43,378 nt of DNA, taken from NCBI GenBank assembly GCA_038320345.1, contig JBBQED010000023.1, positions 1 to 43,378 on the forward strand, in the 5' to 3' direction. Both the position numbers and the translations under genes were made by a program. Below the pieces are notes generated by a model that did not search any database, was not told the origin of the DNA, and saw only the letters and a program-made list of their open reading frames with translations. Below are positions 25,783 to 33,250 of this stretch, piece by piece (within the stretch, counting starts at the first letter, position 1; each line of letters starts with the position of its first letter). The stretch comes from JBBQED01 sp038320345 (GTDB lineage Bacteria > Bacteroidota > Bacteroidia > AKYH767-A > OLB10).

Positions 25783-26475
25783 ATGAAACGAATTGTGGTG
25801 TTTACTGGTGCGGGCGTGAGTGCGGAAAGCGGAATTCAGACATTTCGAGATAGTAACGGACTTTGGGAGCAGTATAAAATTGAAGATGTGGCGACTCCCG
25901 AAGCTTGGAGAAAAAATCCTCACCTGGTACAAGATTTTTATAACCAACGCAGAAAGCGTTTACTCGAAGTTGAACCAAATGCTGCGCATTATGCACTGGT
26001 TGAATTAGAAGAAAAATTTATTGTTCAGATTATCACTCAAAATATTGATGATTTGCATGAAAGAGCAGGTTCAACGAACGTCATGCATCTTCATGGTGAA
26101 TTACGGAAATCTAGAAGCACTGCTGATCCTTCTTTGATTTATCCGGTGAATGGATGGGAATTAAAGATCGGTGATACTTGTAATAAAGGTAGTCAATTGC
26201 GTCCGCATATCGTTTGGTTTGGGGAGAGCGTTCCTGCTATGGAAGAAGCTATTGAATGGACTCAAGATGCGGATATCTTTATAGTGATAGGAACTTCTCT
26301 CGAAGTATATCCCGCAGCTAGTTTATTGATGTATGCTAGCGACGCATCTGAAAAATTTCTAGTGGATCCTTATGCTAAACATCCTGCAGACATTAAGGGG
26401 TTAAGAATTATTCGTGATACAGCCGGTAATGGCGTTCCTTTAATTGTAAATGATTTATTGAAAAGATATGTTTAG
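25783..26475 (+). CDS. Sir2-family NAD-dependent deacylase lacking the zinc cysteines
   Basis: 230 residues. NAD-binding TGAGVSAESGI (8-18) and FRD (21-23); QNIDDLHERAG (86-96); catalytic His104 in HLHGEL; GTSLEVYPA near the C-terminus. Tyr53 and Arg56 (YNQR) are the pair that lets class III sirtuins such as SIRT5 and E. coli CobB remove succinyl or malonyl groups, so desuccinylase activity is likely. The stretch that normally holds four zinc cysteines (residues 107-140) has just one Cys (Cys133); the first CxxC is replaced by SRSTAD. The zinc module is therefore absent or altered. A -7-like CATTTTTG ends 4 nt before the ATG. Overlaps the UPF0316 gene by 8 nt. Confidence 0.93.
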   Translation: MKRIVVFTGAGVSAESGIQTFRDSNGLWEQYKIEDVATPEAWRKNPHLVQDFYNQRRKRLLEVEPNAAHYALVELEEKFIVQIITQNIDDLHERAGSTNVMHLHGELRKSRSTADPSLIYPVNGWELKIGDTCNKGSQLRPHIVWFGESVPAMEEAIEWTQDADIFIVIGTSLEVYPAASLLMYASDASEKFLVDPYAKHPADIKGLRIIRDTAGNGVPLIVNDLLKRYV

Positions 26476-27070
26476 TCAAACTTTTATGGATTCCAGTGTT
26501 TATACATGGGGTGTACTTCCTTTTTTAATTTTCTTGGCTCGTATGAGTGATGTGACTTTGGCGACGCTTCGAAATATCTTGCTGTCAAAATCTGTAAAAT
26601 ATGTCGTTCCAATTCTCGGATTTTTTGAAGTGCTGATTTGGTTGTTGGCGATCAGTCAGATTATGAAAAATCTCCAGAATCCAGTTTGTTTTCTGGCCTA
26701 TGCATTCGGGTACTCCATGGGGATACTAGTCGGGATAAAAATTGAAGAACGTTTGGCTCTAGGATTACAAGTGATGCGGATCATCACCAGTAATGATCAT
26801 GATGAATTAATTTCTAGCCTCGTTCAAAAAAATTACGGTGTAACCGTGATCGACGGGCAAGGTAGTAAAGGTCCGGTTAAGATTATACTGACCGTAGTAA
26901 AGCGAAAAGATATTCTAATTGTTCGAAATTTGATTCATCAAAAAAATCCTGCTGCTTTTTATTCCATTGAAGATATTAGAACAGTTTCAAAAGGTGTTTT
27001 TCCGGAAAGAAATTCTGAAGGTCGATTAGATTACCTGAAAAAAGTTTTCCCTTACGGTGGTTCCAGATAG
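26468..27070 (+). CDS. UPF0316 / DUF2179 membrane protein
   Basis: 200 residues. About three membrane segments in the N-terminal half (VLPFLIFLARMSDVTLATLR, then VVPILGFFEVLIWLLAISQ, then FLAYAFGYSMGILVGIKIEE). A cytoplasmic DUF2179 domain follows (about 105-185: VTVIDGQGSKGPVKIILTVV, KRKDILIVRNLI, FYSIEDIRTVSKGVF). The family's role is not established; the domain resembles YitT-type regulators. The start lies within the sirtuin gene (8-nt overlap, ATG at 26468), implying translational coupling. It converges with the DUF2520 gene, stop codons only about 4 nt apart. Confidence 0.88.
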   Translation: MFSQTFMDSSVYTWGVLPFLIFLARMSDVTLATLRNILLSKSVKYVVPILGFFEVLIWLLAISQIMKNLQNPVCFLAYAFGYSMGILVGIKIEERLALGLQVMRIITSNDHDELISSLVQKNYGVTVIDGQGSKGPVKIILTVVKRKDILIVRNLIHQKNPAAFYSIEDIRTVSKGVFPERNSEGRLDYLKKVFPYGGSR

Positions 27071-27074
27071 AAAA

Positions 27075-27845
27075 TTATTGTTCTTCACTAATATATCTAC
27101 TTAGGAGTCGATATATTTTTAAAAGCTCAGGAGATTCATCTAATAATGCCTGATGTTTTTTAAGAACCTTCAAATCGTTTCGCTTGGCGGGTCCAGTTTG
27201 TACTTTTACAGGTGATGTTTGTTGAACATTCAATGCTGTACTAAGAATTAAAGGACGGAGTAAGTCGAATGGTAATCCAGATGCTTTTGTGATTTCTTCC
27301 GACATCGAAAAACAAGCATTGCTAAAATTATTAGCAAATACTGCAGCTAGATGCAGGTTCAATCGCTGTTCACTGTTCAAAGGATATATTTTTTTGCTGA
27401 TACTGGCGGCAATAAGCTGTAGCGTTTTGAGGGATTGTCGATCATTGGCTTCAATACAAACCGGAGTGTTCTTCCAATCAGGAGTGATATCTTTTTTTAT
27501 AGTTTGTACAGGATAAAACACCCCGAAATCTCCTTCGTAATTTTTAAATACATCAATAGAAATACTTCCTGATGTATGGATAAGCATTTTGAATTTAACT
27601 GGAAACTCAGTAATGACCGATGCTATGGCATTATCCTGCAGACATACAAAATAGCAATCAGCATTACCTTCCATCTGATGGAGATCTGATTTCCATTTAG
27701 CATGAAGTAAATGCGAAAGTTTCTTTCCTTCTTTGGGATTACGAGCTATGATTTCATGAACGATATAACCAGCATCCATCAGGGCAGTTCCTAGGCAAAA
27801 TGCCATGTTTCCTGAACCTAGGATTCCGATGGTTAGTTTTTTCAT
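27075..27845 (-). CDS. DUF2520 / Rossmann-like NADP-binding protein
   Basis: 256 residues. N-terminal Rossmann fold with GILGSGNMAFCLGTAL (about 8-23), as in pyrroline-5-carboxylate reductase-like and ketopantoate-reductase-like proteins. The C-terminal helical half is DUF2520 (FGVFYPVQTI near 118; LHLAAVFANNFSNACF near 175). The substrate is unknown. It lies 16 nt downstream of the ccmF-like gene, so it may be transcribed with the cytochrome c maturation genes, although nothing known links it to haem. Convergent with UPF0316. Confidence 0.88.
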   Translation of the reverse strand: MKKLTIGILGSGNMAFCLGTALMDAGYIVHEIIARNPKEGKKLSHLLHAKWKSDLHQMEGNADCYFVCLQDNAIASVITEFPVKFKMLIHTSGSISIDVFKNYEGDFGVFYPVQTIKKDITPDWKNTPVCIEANDRQSLKTLQLIAASISKKIYPLNSEQRLNLHLAAVFANNFSNACFSMSEEITKASGLPFDLLRPLILSTALNVQQTSPVKVQTGPAKRNDLKVLKKHQALLDESPELLKIYRLLSRYISEEQ

Positions 27846-27861
27846 GCTGATTCCAAAAAAA

Positions 27862-30282
27862 TTAATTGTCTTTCAGATCGAGAATTCTTTTTCTAACCGC
27901 AATAAATGATCCTAACATCATCAGGATACATCCAGTCCAGAGAATGTTTATCTGTGGGAAAATGATGGCTTTCATTATCACAAATTCTTTACTATTAGTT
28001 TTCTTTTCAGCAATAGAAATCAGAATTTTATTTTCTTCCGGAATAATTTTACTGAAAGCGAATTTTAATCCCAGCTCTTTGATTTCACTTTCTTTGGTGA
28101 ATGTAGAAGTGCCTTTGATGATAAATACAGGTTGAGTAGTATAGTTCTTTTTATTTACATCAATTACTCTAAACTGAGCCCCAACCGCTAGATCTTCATC
28201 TCCAAGGAAGAGTTCTTTTTTATCGATCGTTTTATTTAACCCTTCATAAACTACCAGACTATTGCTGGTGGTTAAGGTGTCTCCAGTTTTAATCGTGTAT
28301 TCTTTTGGTTTTTTATACTCTTCAGACTCTTCTGTTGTGGGTTTTTCATCTAGATCAGCATATGTGATATGCGTGTAAATATCTTTATTGAAGAAATGGG
28401 CAGTTGCGGGTTCACTAACATTTCCCATGCGTTCATTTATTTGAACTATCGGCTTTAGACTAAATACTTTTTCTAGTTGACCTGTGGTGTGATTGGCTTT
28501 GAAATATTCAATTTCATAATAAATATTCACACCGTCTTTTTCTTTGCCTTTATAGGAAAGATAGTATTCTCCCATCGCGAGTGTATCATGTTGATACAGT
28601 AGAATATTTTCCGCATTCGGAAAGTCTTTACCTAAATCAATATTCAAAACGTTACGACTGATAACTTGTTTCTCTGCATTGGAGATAAGCGCTCCTAATA
28701 GAATTAATGCAATTCCCATGTGAGCAATGGAGGACCCGGAATAATTAATTTTACCTTTAATTACTCTGATCAGATAATCGAGGTTAGAGGTAAATGCCCA
28801 GATCGAAGAGAATAGTAAAAACACATGCTGGAATCTTGGAAATCGAAAGATGTATTCAAAAACTCCTGCAATAATTATGGCTATTATAAATGATAAGGAA
28901 AGTTTCTTCAACACCACTTTCATATCGCTCTCACGCCATTTAAAATATTGTCCGATAGCAATAAGGATCGAAATAACAACTGCTAGTGGTAATTGCCAGG
29001 AGTTGTAAAAATCAATAGCATCAGCAGGAGGTGCCATCTTAGTGTCGAACATTTTATTGATCACAGGGATGGATGTGGTGATAGTAATCTGTACCGCTGA
29101 AATAACAAGTACTAGCATTCCCATGAAGATCCAAAATTCTCTGCTGCTTACTTTTTCATCTTCTTCAGGTGCTTTAAGTTTTTTCCAGTTGTAAATGATT
29201 AGTACAAGTGATAACACCAAGAAATAAACCATATACAATATCAATTGTCCGGTCATACCGAGGTCGGTAAATGCGTGCACAGAAGTTTCTCCAAGAATAC
29301 CACTTCTAGTGAGGAACGTTGAATATAAAACAAGGACAAAAGATACTGTAGTAAGAATGAAAGTACTCAATAGAGAAGTCCCGTTCTTTTTATTGATCAG
29401 CATTACGTGTGCCGCACCTACCATTGTTAGCCAAGGTACAAGACTTGCATTTTCTACCGGATCCCACGCCCAGAATCCACCAAAGCTAAGTGCCTCATAC
29501 GCCCATGCACCACCCATTAGAATTCCTACACCTAAAATACCTACACTGAAATAAGCCCAAGGTAGAGCTGGTTTTACCCATTCTTTTACTTTACCAGTAA
29601 CTAAGCCAGCCATAGCAAACGCAAAAGGAATTGCCGTTGATGCGAATCCAAGGAAGAGAGTAGGAGGGTGGATCACCATCCAATAGTTTTGAAGAAGTGG
29701 ATTCAATCCTCTCCCATCTTTTATCTTACTCAGATAATCTGGCATATGAATAAAAGGAAGGTTTGCAAAACTTTCATGATTTCTCAAAAGAATAAATGGA
29801 TTCGATCCAATTTTTATATGACCAAATTCAAGTCCTAAAAGCATCGATGCCAGAAACACCTGAATCATCATCATGAATAACATCACCGGCGCTTCCCATT
29901 CACCGCCTTTCCAACGAATAACAGAACATAATACTACATGCCAAAAAGTCCAGATTAAAAAACTTCCTTCTTGTCCTTCCCACAAACAAGCCCACATGTA
30001 TTTAGTAGGCAAAATAGAACTGGAATGTTGCCATACATAATGATATTCGAAATAGTGAAGTTGAATCAAATAGTAAATCAACGCAACAATTCCGATAACT
30101 GCTACTCCATGAAAAGCGAATGCAATTCTACCTAATCGAAGCCACGCATCTTGGTCCGCTTTGCGAATGACTTTGAAGAGATAAGCAAATGCAGATAATA
30201 GAGAAGCTACAAATGATATGATCAGTAGAATATTCCCAAACTGTCCAAATCCTAGATGTTCTCCTAAATATTGAGTTTCCAT
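27862..30282 (-). CDS. ccmF: Cytochrome c maturation haem lyase subunit, CcmF-like
   Basis: 806 residues, a polytopic inner-membrane protein of the CcmF/CcsA haem-handling superfamily. The tryptophan-rich WWD motif GGFWAWDPVENASLVPWL is at about residues 270-287. His residues flanking the WWD (HPPT at about 205, HVMLINKK after it) are in the expected positions for haem axial ligands. A long periplasmic domain (about 540-780) precedes a final membrane helix. The protein attaches haem to apocytochrome c Cys residues. It sits 95 bp after ccmE in an operon with ccmBCD. No CcmG or CcmH gene is present in the window. Confidence 0.93.
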   Translation of the reverse strand: METQYLGEHLGFGQFGNILLIISFVASLLSAFAYLFKVIRKADQDAWLRLGRIAFAFHGVAVIGIVALIYYLIQLHYFEYHYVWQHSSSILPTKYMWACLWEGQEGSFLIWTFWHVVLCSVIRWKGGEWEAPVMLFMMMIQVFLASMLLGLEFGHIKIGSNPFILLRNHESFANLPFIHMPDYLSKIKDGRGLNPLLQNYWMVIHPPTLFLGFASTAIPFAFAMAGLVTGKVKEWVKPALPWAYFSVGILGVGILMGGAWAYEALSFGGFWAWDPVENASLVPWLTMVGAAHVMLINKKNGTSLLSTFILTTVSFVLVLYSTFLTRSGILGETSVHAFTDLGMTGQLILYMVYFLVLSLVLIIYNWKKLKAPEEDEKVSSREFWIFMGMLVLVISAVQITITTSIPVINKMFDTKMAPPADAIDFYNSWQLPLAVVISILIAIGQYFKWRESDMKVVLKKLSLSFIIAIIIAGVFEYIFRFPRFQHVFLLFSSIWAFTSNLDYLIRVIKGKINYSGSSIAHMGIALILLGALISNAEKQVISRNVLNIDLGKDFPNAENILLYQHDTLAMGEYYLSYKGKEKDGVNIYYEIEYFKANHTTGQLEKVFSLKPIVQINERMGNVSEPATAHFFNKDIYTHITYADLDEKPTTEESEEYKKPKEYTIKTGDTLTTSNSLVVYEGLNKTIDKKELFLGDEDLAVGAQFRVIDVNKKNYTTQPVFIIKGTSTFTKESEIKELGLKFAFSKIIPEENKILISIAEKKTNSKEFVIMKAIIFPQINILWTGCILMMLGSFIAVRKRILDLKDN

Positions 30283-30377
30283 ATATTTTAATAAGACTCC
30301 TGCCTTAAGTCTACAACATTGAAGATTTTAATTGAAGAAAAAAAAGCATTCATGCCAAGATGCTTATTATAAAATCT

Positions 30378-30785
30378 TTAACTGGCAGAGCCAATAGTTT
30401 TCATTTGATCTTGAGCGTTGCCGTTATATTTAGAAGGACATTTCATGAGTACCTGTGAAGCATGAAATTCGTCGCCATCCATTTTGCCAACAACAACAAT
30501 CTGTTCTGATCTTTCAAAATCCTGAGGTTTAGTCCCGTTATACATTACTTTTTTTTCGGCTCCTTCATTATCGATCAGATAAAAGCCAAAGACATTCGCA
30601 TTTATCTCAGGATTGTAAATAAACTCTTTCTTCAAATTTACTTTCCCCACTACATGATATGTTTTTCCGCTATGCTGTAGTGCTGTACTGAATGGCGCAT
30701 AGGTGCTTGAGCTACTGATGGTGCTTACAATGACAGCTAGTGCTACTGCAATCACGACAATTCCGATGATGTGTATCTTTTTCAT
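30378..30785 (-). CDS. ccmE: CcmE haem chaperone, CXXXY type
   Basis: 135 residues from the ATG at 30785 (the longer frame to 30806 would start with TTG). One N-terminal membrane anchor (about 5-22) and a periplasmic OB-fold: YHVVGKVNLKKEF (about 43-55), FYLIDNEG (68-75), KKVMYNGTKP and VVVGKMDGDEFHASQVLMKC. At the usual haem-binding His position it has Cys116 in C116-P-S-K-Y120, so CXXXY replaces the classical HXXXY. By family knowledge CXXXY CcmE proteins occur in archaea and some delta-proteobacteria and also bind haem covalently. It receives haem from CcmC and passes it to CcmF. Confidence 0.93.
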   Translation of the reverse strand: MKKIHIIGIVVIAVALAVIVSTISSSSTYAPFSTALQHSGKTYHVVGKVNLKKEFIYNPEINANVFGFYLIDNEGAEKKVMYNGTKPQDFERSEQIVVVGKMDGDEFHASQVLMKCPSKYNGNAQDQMKTIGSAS

Positions 30786-30816
30786 TTTTCCGCTCTTATT
30801 CAACAAATAATACTCA

Positions 30817-31038
30817 TTAGTGTTTCTTTTCTTTGATCATCTTTTCCAATCGGGAAACTTTAAAATCCAATCGGACCATGTAAACCGCAATAAATGTGAT
30901 AACAATTGCTGCAACAAATACTACCACATAAATTTTTCCATCTGCTCTGAATCGATCAGCCATTTCTACGGATTGGGCATTTAATACCACAGAAAATAAT
31001 AAGAAAATAAATGTGCAGATGTATTTTAATAGTTTCAT
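30817..31038 (-). CDS. CcmD-like small membrane protein
   Basis: 73 residues. N-terminal hydrophobic segment resembling a signal peptide (CTFIFLLFSVVLNAQ), then a membrane helix (IYVVVFVAAIVITFIAVYMV, about 36-55) and a basic cytoplasmic tail (LEKMIKEKKH). CcmD homologues have one membrane helix and a charged tail, and help release haem-loaded CcmE from CcmABC. Position between ccmC and ccmE, with a 4-nt ATGA overlap with ccmC, supports this. Sequence similarity is weak, so the call rests mainly on context and shape. Confidence 0.78.
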   Translation of the reverse strand: MKLLKYICTFIFLLFSVVLNAQSVEMADRFRADGKIYVVVFVAAIVITFIAVYMVRLDFKVSRLEKMIKEKKH

Positions 31039-31721
31039 AATTTTTCGAGGTATGACTGTTCAACTAAACGGAAGCGAATTCTTAAACTCATAATCCAAAC
31101 TCCTATTAATGTCCACCCAATAACTGCAGGGTAAAATACCATACGCATATTGGAGTCGAGATCGTATTTGTTAAAGCCTGGATTTCCGCCCTTACCGGGG
31201 TGAAGTGAATCGGTGAGTTTAGGTAAAACCATGATAAACACCATCATCATGGCAAAGGCAAAAATGCTGTAGATCGCAGCGAGTTTACTTTTTTTAGCTT
31301 CATCATTTACTGCATTTCTGAGGATAAAATATGCTGCATATAAAAGCATAGTAGCTGCAGTACCATTCAATTGTGGATCATTTACCCATGGCGCACCCCA
31401 TGTAAAATTTGCCCAAACCATTCCCGTTACTAGGCCTGCAATTCCAAATACCATCGACGCTCTTGCAGCTTCTTCAGCTACTAGATCATCATAACTATTA
31501 TTGGTTGAGAGATAACGAATTCCATAAACTACATTCACCGTCATGAGCACAAACATGCTCATCCACATACAGACATGAAAAAATAAATTCCTGATAGTTT
31601 CATTGAGAATCGGCATTGCAGGTACCGTACCTAAAAAACCAGCAATATAGGTGTACAGTAAACAAACAAGTGCAATTACTTTCCACCACCATGAATGTGA
31701 AATCGGTCTGGTTTTTTTCAT
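31035..31721 (-). CDS. ccmC: Haem handling protein CcmC
   Basis: 228 residues from the ATG at 31721; the longer frame starting at 31739 uses a TTG inside ccmB. Six membrane segments. His49 in LFFHVCMW is the first haem-ligand histidine, and the tryptophan-rich segment ANFTWGAPWVNDPQLNG (about 116-132) is the WWD domain. KLTDSLHPGKGG near residue 180 holds the second His. CcmC presents haem to CcmE. It overlaps ccmD by four bases and starts 5 nt after the ccmB stop. Confidence 0.95.
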   Translation of the reverse strand: MKKTRPISHSWWWKVIALVCLLYTYIAGFLGTVPAMPILNETIRNLFFHVCMWMSMFVLMTVNVVYGIRYLSTNNSYDDLVAEEAARASMVFGIAGLVTGMVWANFTWGAPWVNDPQLNGTAATMLLYAAYFILRNAVNDEAKKSKLAAIYSIFAFAMMMVFIMVLPKLTDSLHPGKGGNPGFNKYDLDSNMRMVFYPAVIGWTLIGVWIMSLRIRFRLVEQSYLEKL

Positions 31722-31726
31722 GTGAT

Positions 31727-32392
31727 TTATTCGCGCCAAAGGTAGGGAAACAACAGGTAGGACAAGGCTATTATTAATACGTTCAACGCTGATAAAATTA
31801 TGAAGTATGGTTGGTTTATACTCCAGTCCAGACCATCAATTGCGTTTTTTGAAAAACGAATTGTTGTAAGTAGTAGAGGAAACAGCAATGGGAAGCCAAG
31901 AATGGCCACCAAAGAGGCATTGTTATTCGCCCTTGAAACTATTCCGGAAACTAACGTTAGTGTCGCTGAAAGACCCATACTACCCAATACCAAACCGATT
32001 AAAAACTGATATAAATCACCAATAGGAATCTCAAAAAGAATGGCATAGCAAGCGAAGTTGATCATCCCTAATATTACTAACAATAAGACATTATAGATAG
32101 TTTTAGATAGAATAACAGCTCTCGGATTAAGGAGTGTATAATAGTAGAACTGAAGTCCGCGACTTTCTTGTAGAAAGCTCTTAGCCACAGCATTAGTTGC
32201 CGCAAAGAGTAGGATAATCCAGAACAAGGCGTTCCAAGTTATAGGGTCAATTCCTTGTCGAAAACACAAGTAAGTGATATAGATAGACGCAAGAGAGTAA
32301 ACAATTATACTTGTGAAAGCCTGGCGGCTTTTCCATTCAATTCTTATCTCATGAAGAATCAATTTATTGACTTGACTGCTCAGTTGCTTCAT
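31727..32392 (-). CDS. ccmB: Haem exporter membrane subunit CcmB
   Basis: 221 residues with six hydrophobic segments, the standard size. LHEIRIEWKSRQAF at the start and KSFLQESRGLQFYYYTLLNP (about 71-90) match the CcmB family. CcmB partners an ATPase, CcmA, which is not encoded in this window. First gene of the ccm operon. A -7-like octamer CAACTTTG ends only 4 nt before its ATG. Divergent from bshB1 across 66 bp. Confidence 0.92.
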   Translation of the reverse strand: MKQLSSQVNKLILHEIRIEWKSRQAFTSIIVYSLASIYITYLCFRQGIDPITWNALFWIILLFAATNAVAKSFLQESRGLQFYYYTLLNPRAVILSKTIYNVLLLVILGMINFACYAILFEIPIGDLYQFLIGLVLGSMGLSATLTLVSGIVSRANNNASLVAILGFPLLFPLLLTTIRFSKNAIDGLDWSINQPYFIILSALNVLIIALSYLLFPYLWRE

Positions 32393-32430
32393 TTTGCAAA
32401 GTTGCCATTTTTCTGACTAACCAGATCATC

Positions 32431-32438
32431 TACCTTTG
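32431..32438 (+). promoter_or_regulatory. -7 element (TACCTTTG) for bshB1
   Basis: TAnnTTTG match 20 nt before the bshB1 ATG. No well-spaced -33 TTG. Confidence 0.5.
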
Positions 32439-32458
32439 TGAACTCAAATATTCAAAAT

Positions 32459-33175
32459 ATGAAACTCGATATCCTAGCGTTTGGTGCTCATCCCGATGAT
32501 GTAGAACTTGGAGCAGGCGGAATGATAGCTAAAGAAGTTGCACTGGGTCGTCGCGTAGGGATTATCGACCTCACAAGGGGAGAATTAGGATCCAGAGGCA
32601 CGGCGGAAGACCGAGATCAAGAGGCGTATGACAGTGCTGAAATTCTGGGAATTGAATTGAGAGCAAATCTGGGTTTTAGGGATGGTTTTTTCAGTAATGA
32701 TGAATTCCATCAACGAGAAATTGTTCGCTATATCCGTCTTTATCAGCCTGACTTGGTGATCTGTAATGCCGTTACTGACCGTCATCCTGATCATGGCAGA
32801 GGAAGTGAGTTAGTATCAACTGCTTGCTTTCTTTCAGGTCTGGCAAAAATAAAAACAGAGTGGGAAGGTTTAATTCAGGGATCTTGGAGACCAAAAGCGG
32901 TGTATCATTATAATCAGGACCGATATTTAAAGCCTGATGTAGTGGTGGATATCACAGATTTCATGGAAACTAAAATGAAAGCAGTAAAAGCTTTTAAAAC
33001 TCAATTTTATAATCCGGAGTCCAACGAACCGGAAACAGCTATTTCGACGAGGGAGTTTTTAGATTTTCTTTATGGTAGGGCAATGGAATTTGGACGCCCT
33101 GCTGGATTTAAATATGCGGAATCTTTTACGGTAGAGCGAACTATTGGGATAAAATCATTGATGGATTTAACATAA
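32459..33175 (+). CDS. bshB1: Bacillithiol biosynthesis deacetylase BshB1
   Basis: 238 residues from the ATG at 32459, the usual length. It removes the acetyl group of GlcNAc-malate in bacillithiol synthesis. Zinc-dependent LmbE-like (PIG-L) motif AHPDD (10-14) binds metal with His11 and Asp14. The distal HPDHGRG (about residue 108) supplies the third ligand. GELGSRGTAEDRDQEA and the C-terminal FGRPAGFKYAESF are characteristic of BshB1 rather than other LmbE proteins. A GTG at 32438 in frame overlaps the -7 element and was rejected. bshA and bshC are not in the window. Divergent from the ccm operon. Confidence 0.96.
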   Translation: MKLDILAFGAHPDDVELGAGGMIAKEVALGRRVGIIDLTRGELGSRGTAEDRDQEAYDSAEILGIELRANLGFRDGFFSNDEFHQREIVRYIRLYQPDLVICNAVTDRHPDHGRGSELVSTACFLSGLAKIKTEWEGLIQGSWRPKAVYHYNQDRYLKPDVVVDITDFMETKMKAVKAFKTQFYNPESNEPETAISTREFLDFLYGRAMEFGRPAGFKYAESFTVERTIGIKSLMDLT

Positions 33176-33196
33176 TCTTAAAAAAATAACTTCAAT

Positions 33197-33228
33197 AAAA
33201 AACCCCGACTTTTCAGCCGGGGTTTTTT
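33197..33228. terminator. Bidirectional terminator between bshB1 and the Asp-box gene
   Basis: 11-bp stem AAAAAACCCCG / CGGGGTTTTTT with a 10-nt loop. T-run on the plus strand, and on the minus strand the A-run becomes a T-run, so it can stop both converging transcripts. Confidence 0.9.
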
Positions 33229-33250
33229 ATTAAGGAGATTATCTTAAAGA

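Noticed and set aside
30786..30806. Longer TTG-started form of CcmE
   Set aside because: An ATG seven codons later begins a standard basic N-terminus and membrane anchor. The longer CcmC form (31722-31739) was rejected for the same reason and because it overlaps ccmB.
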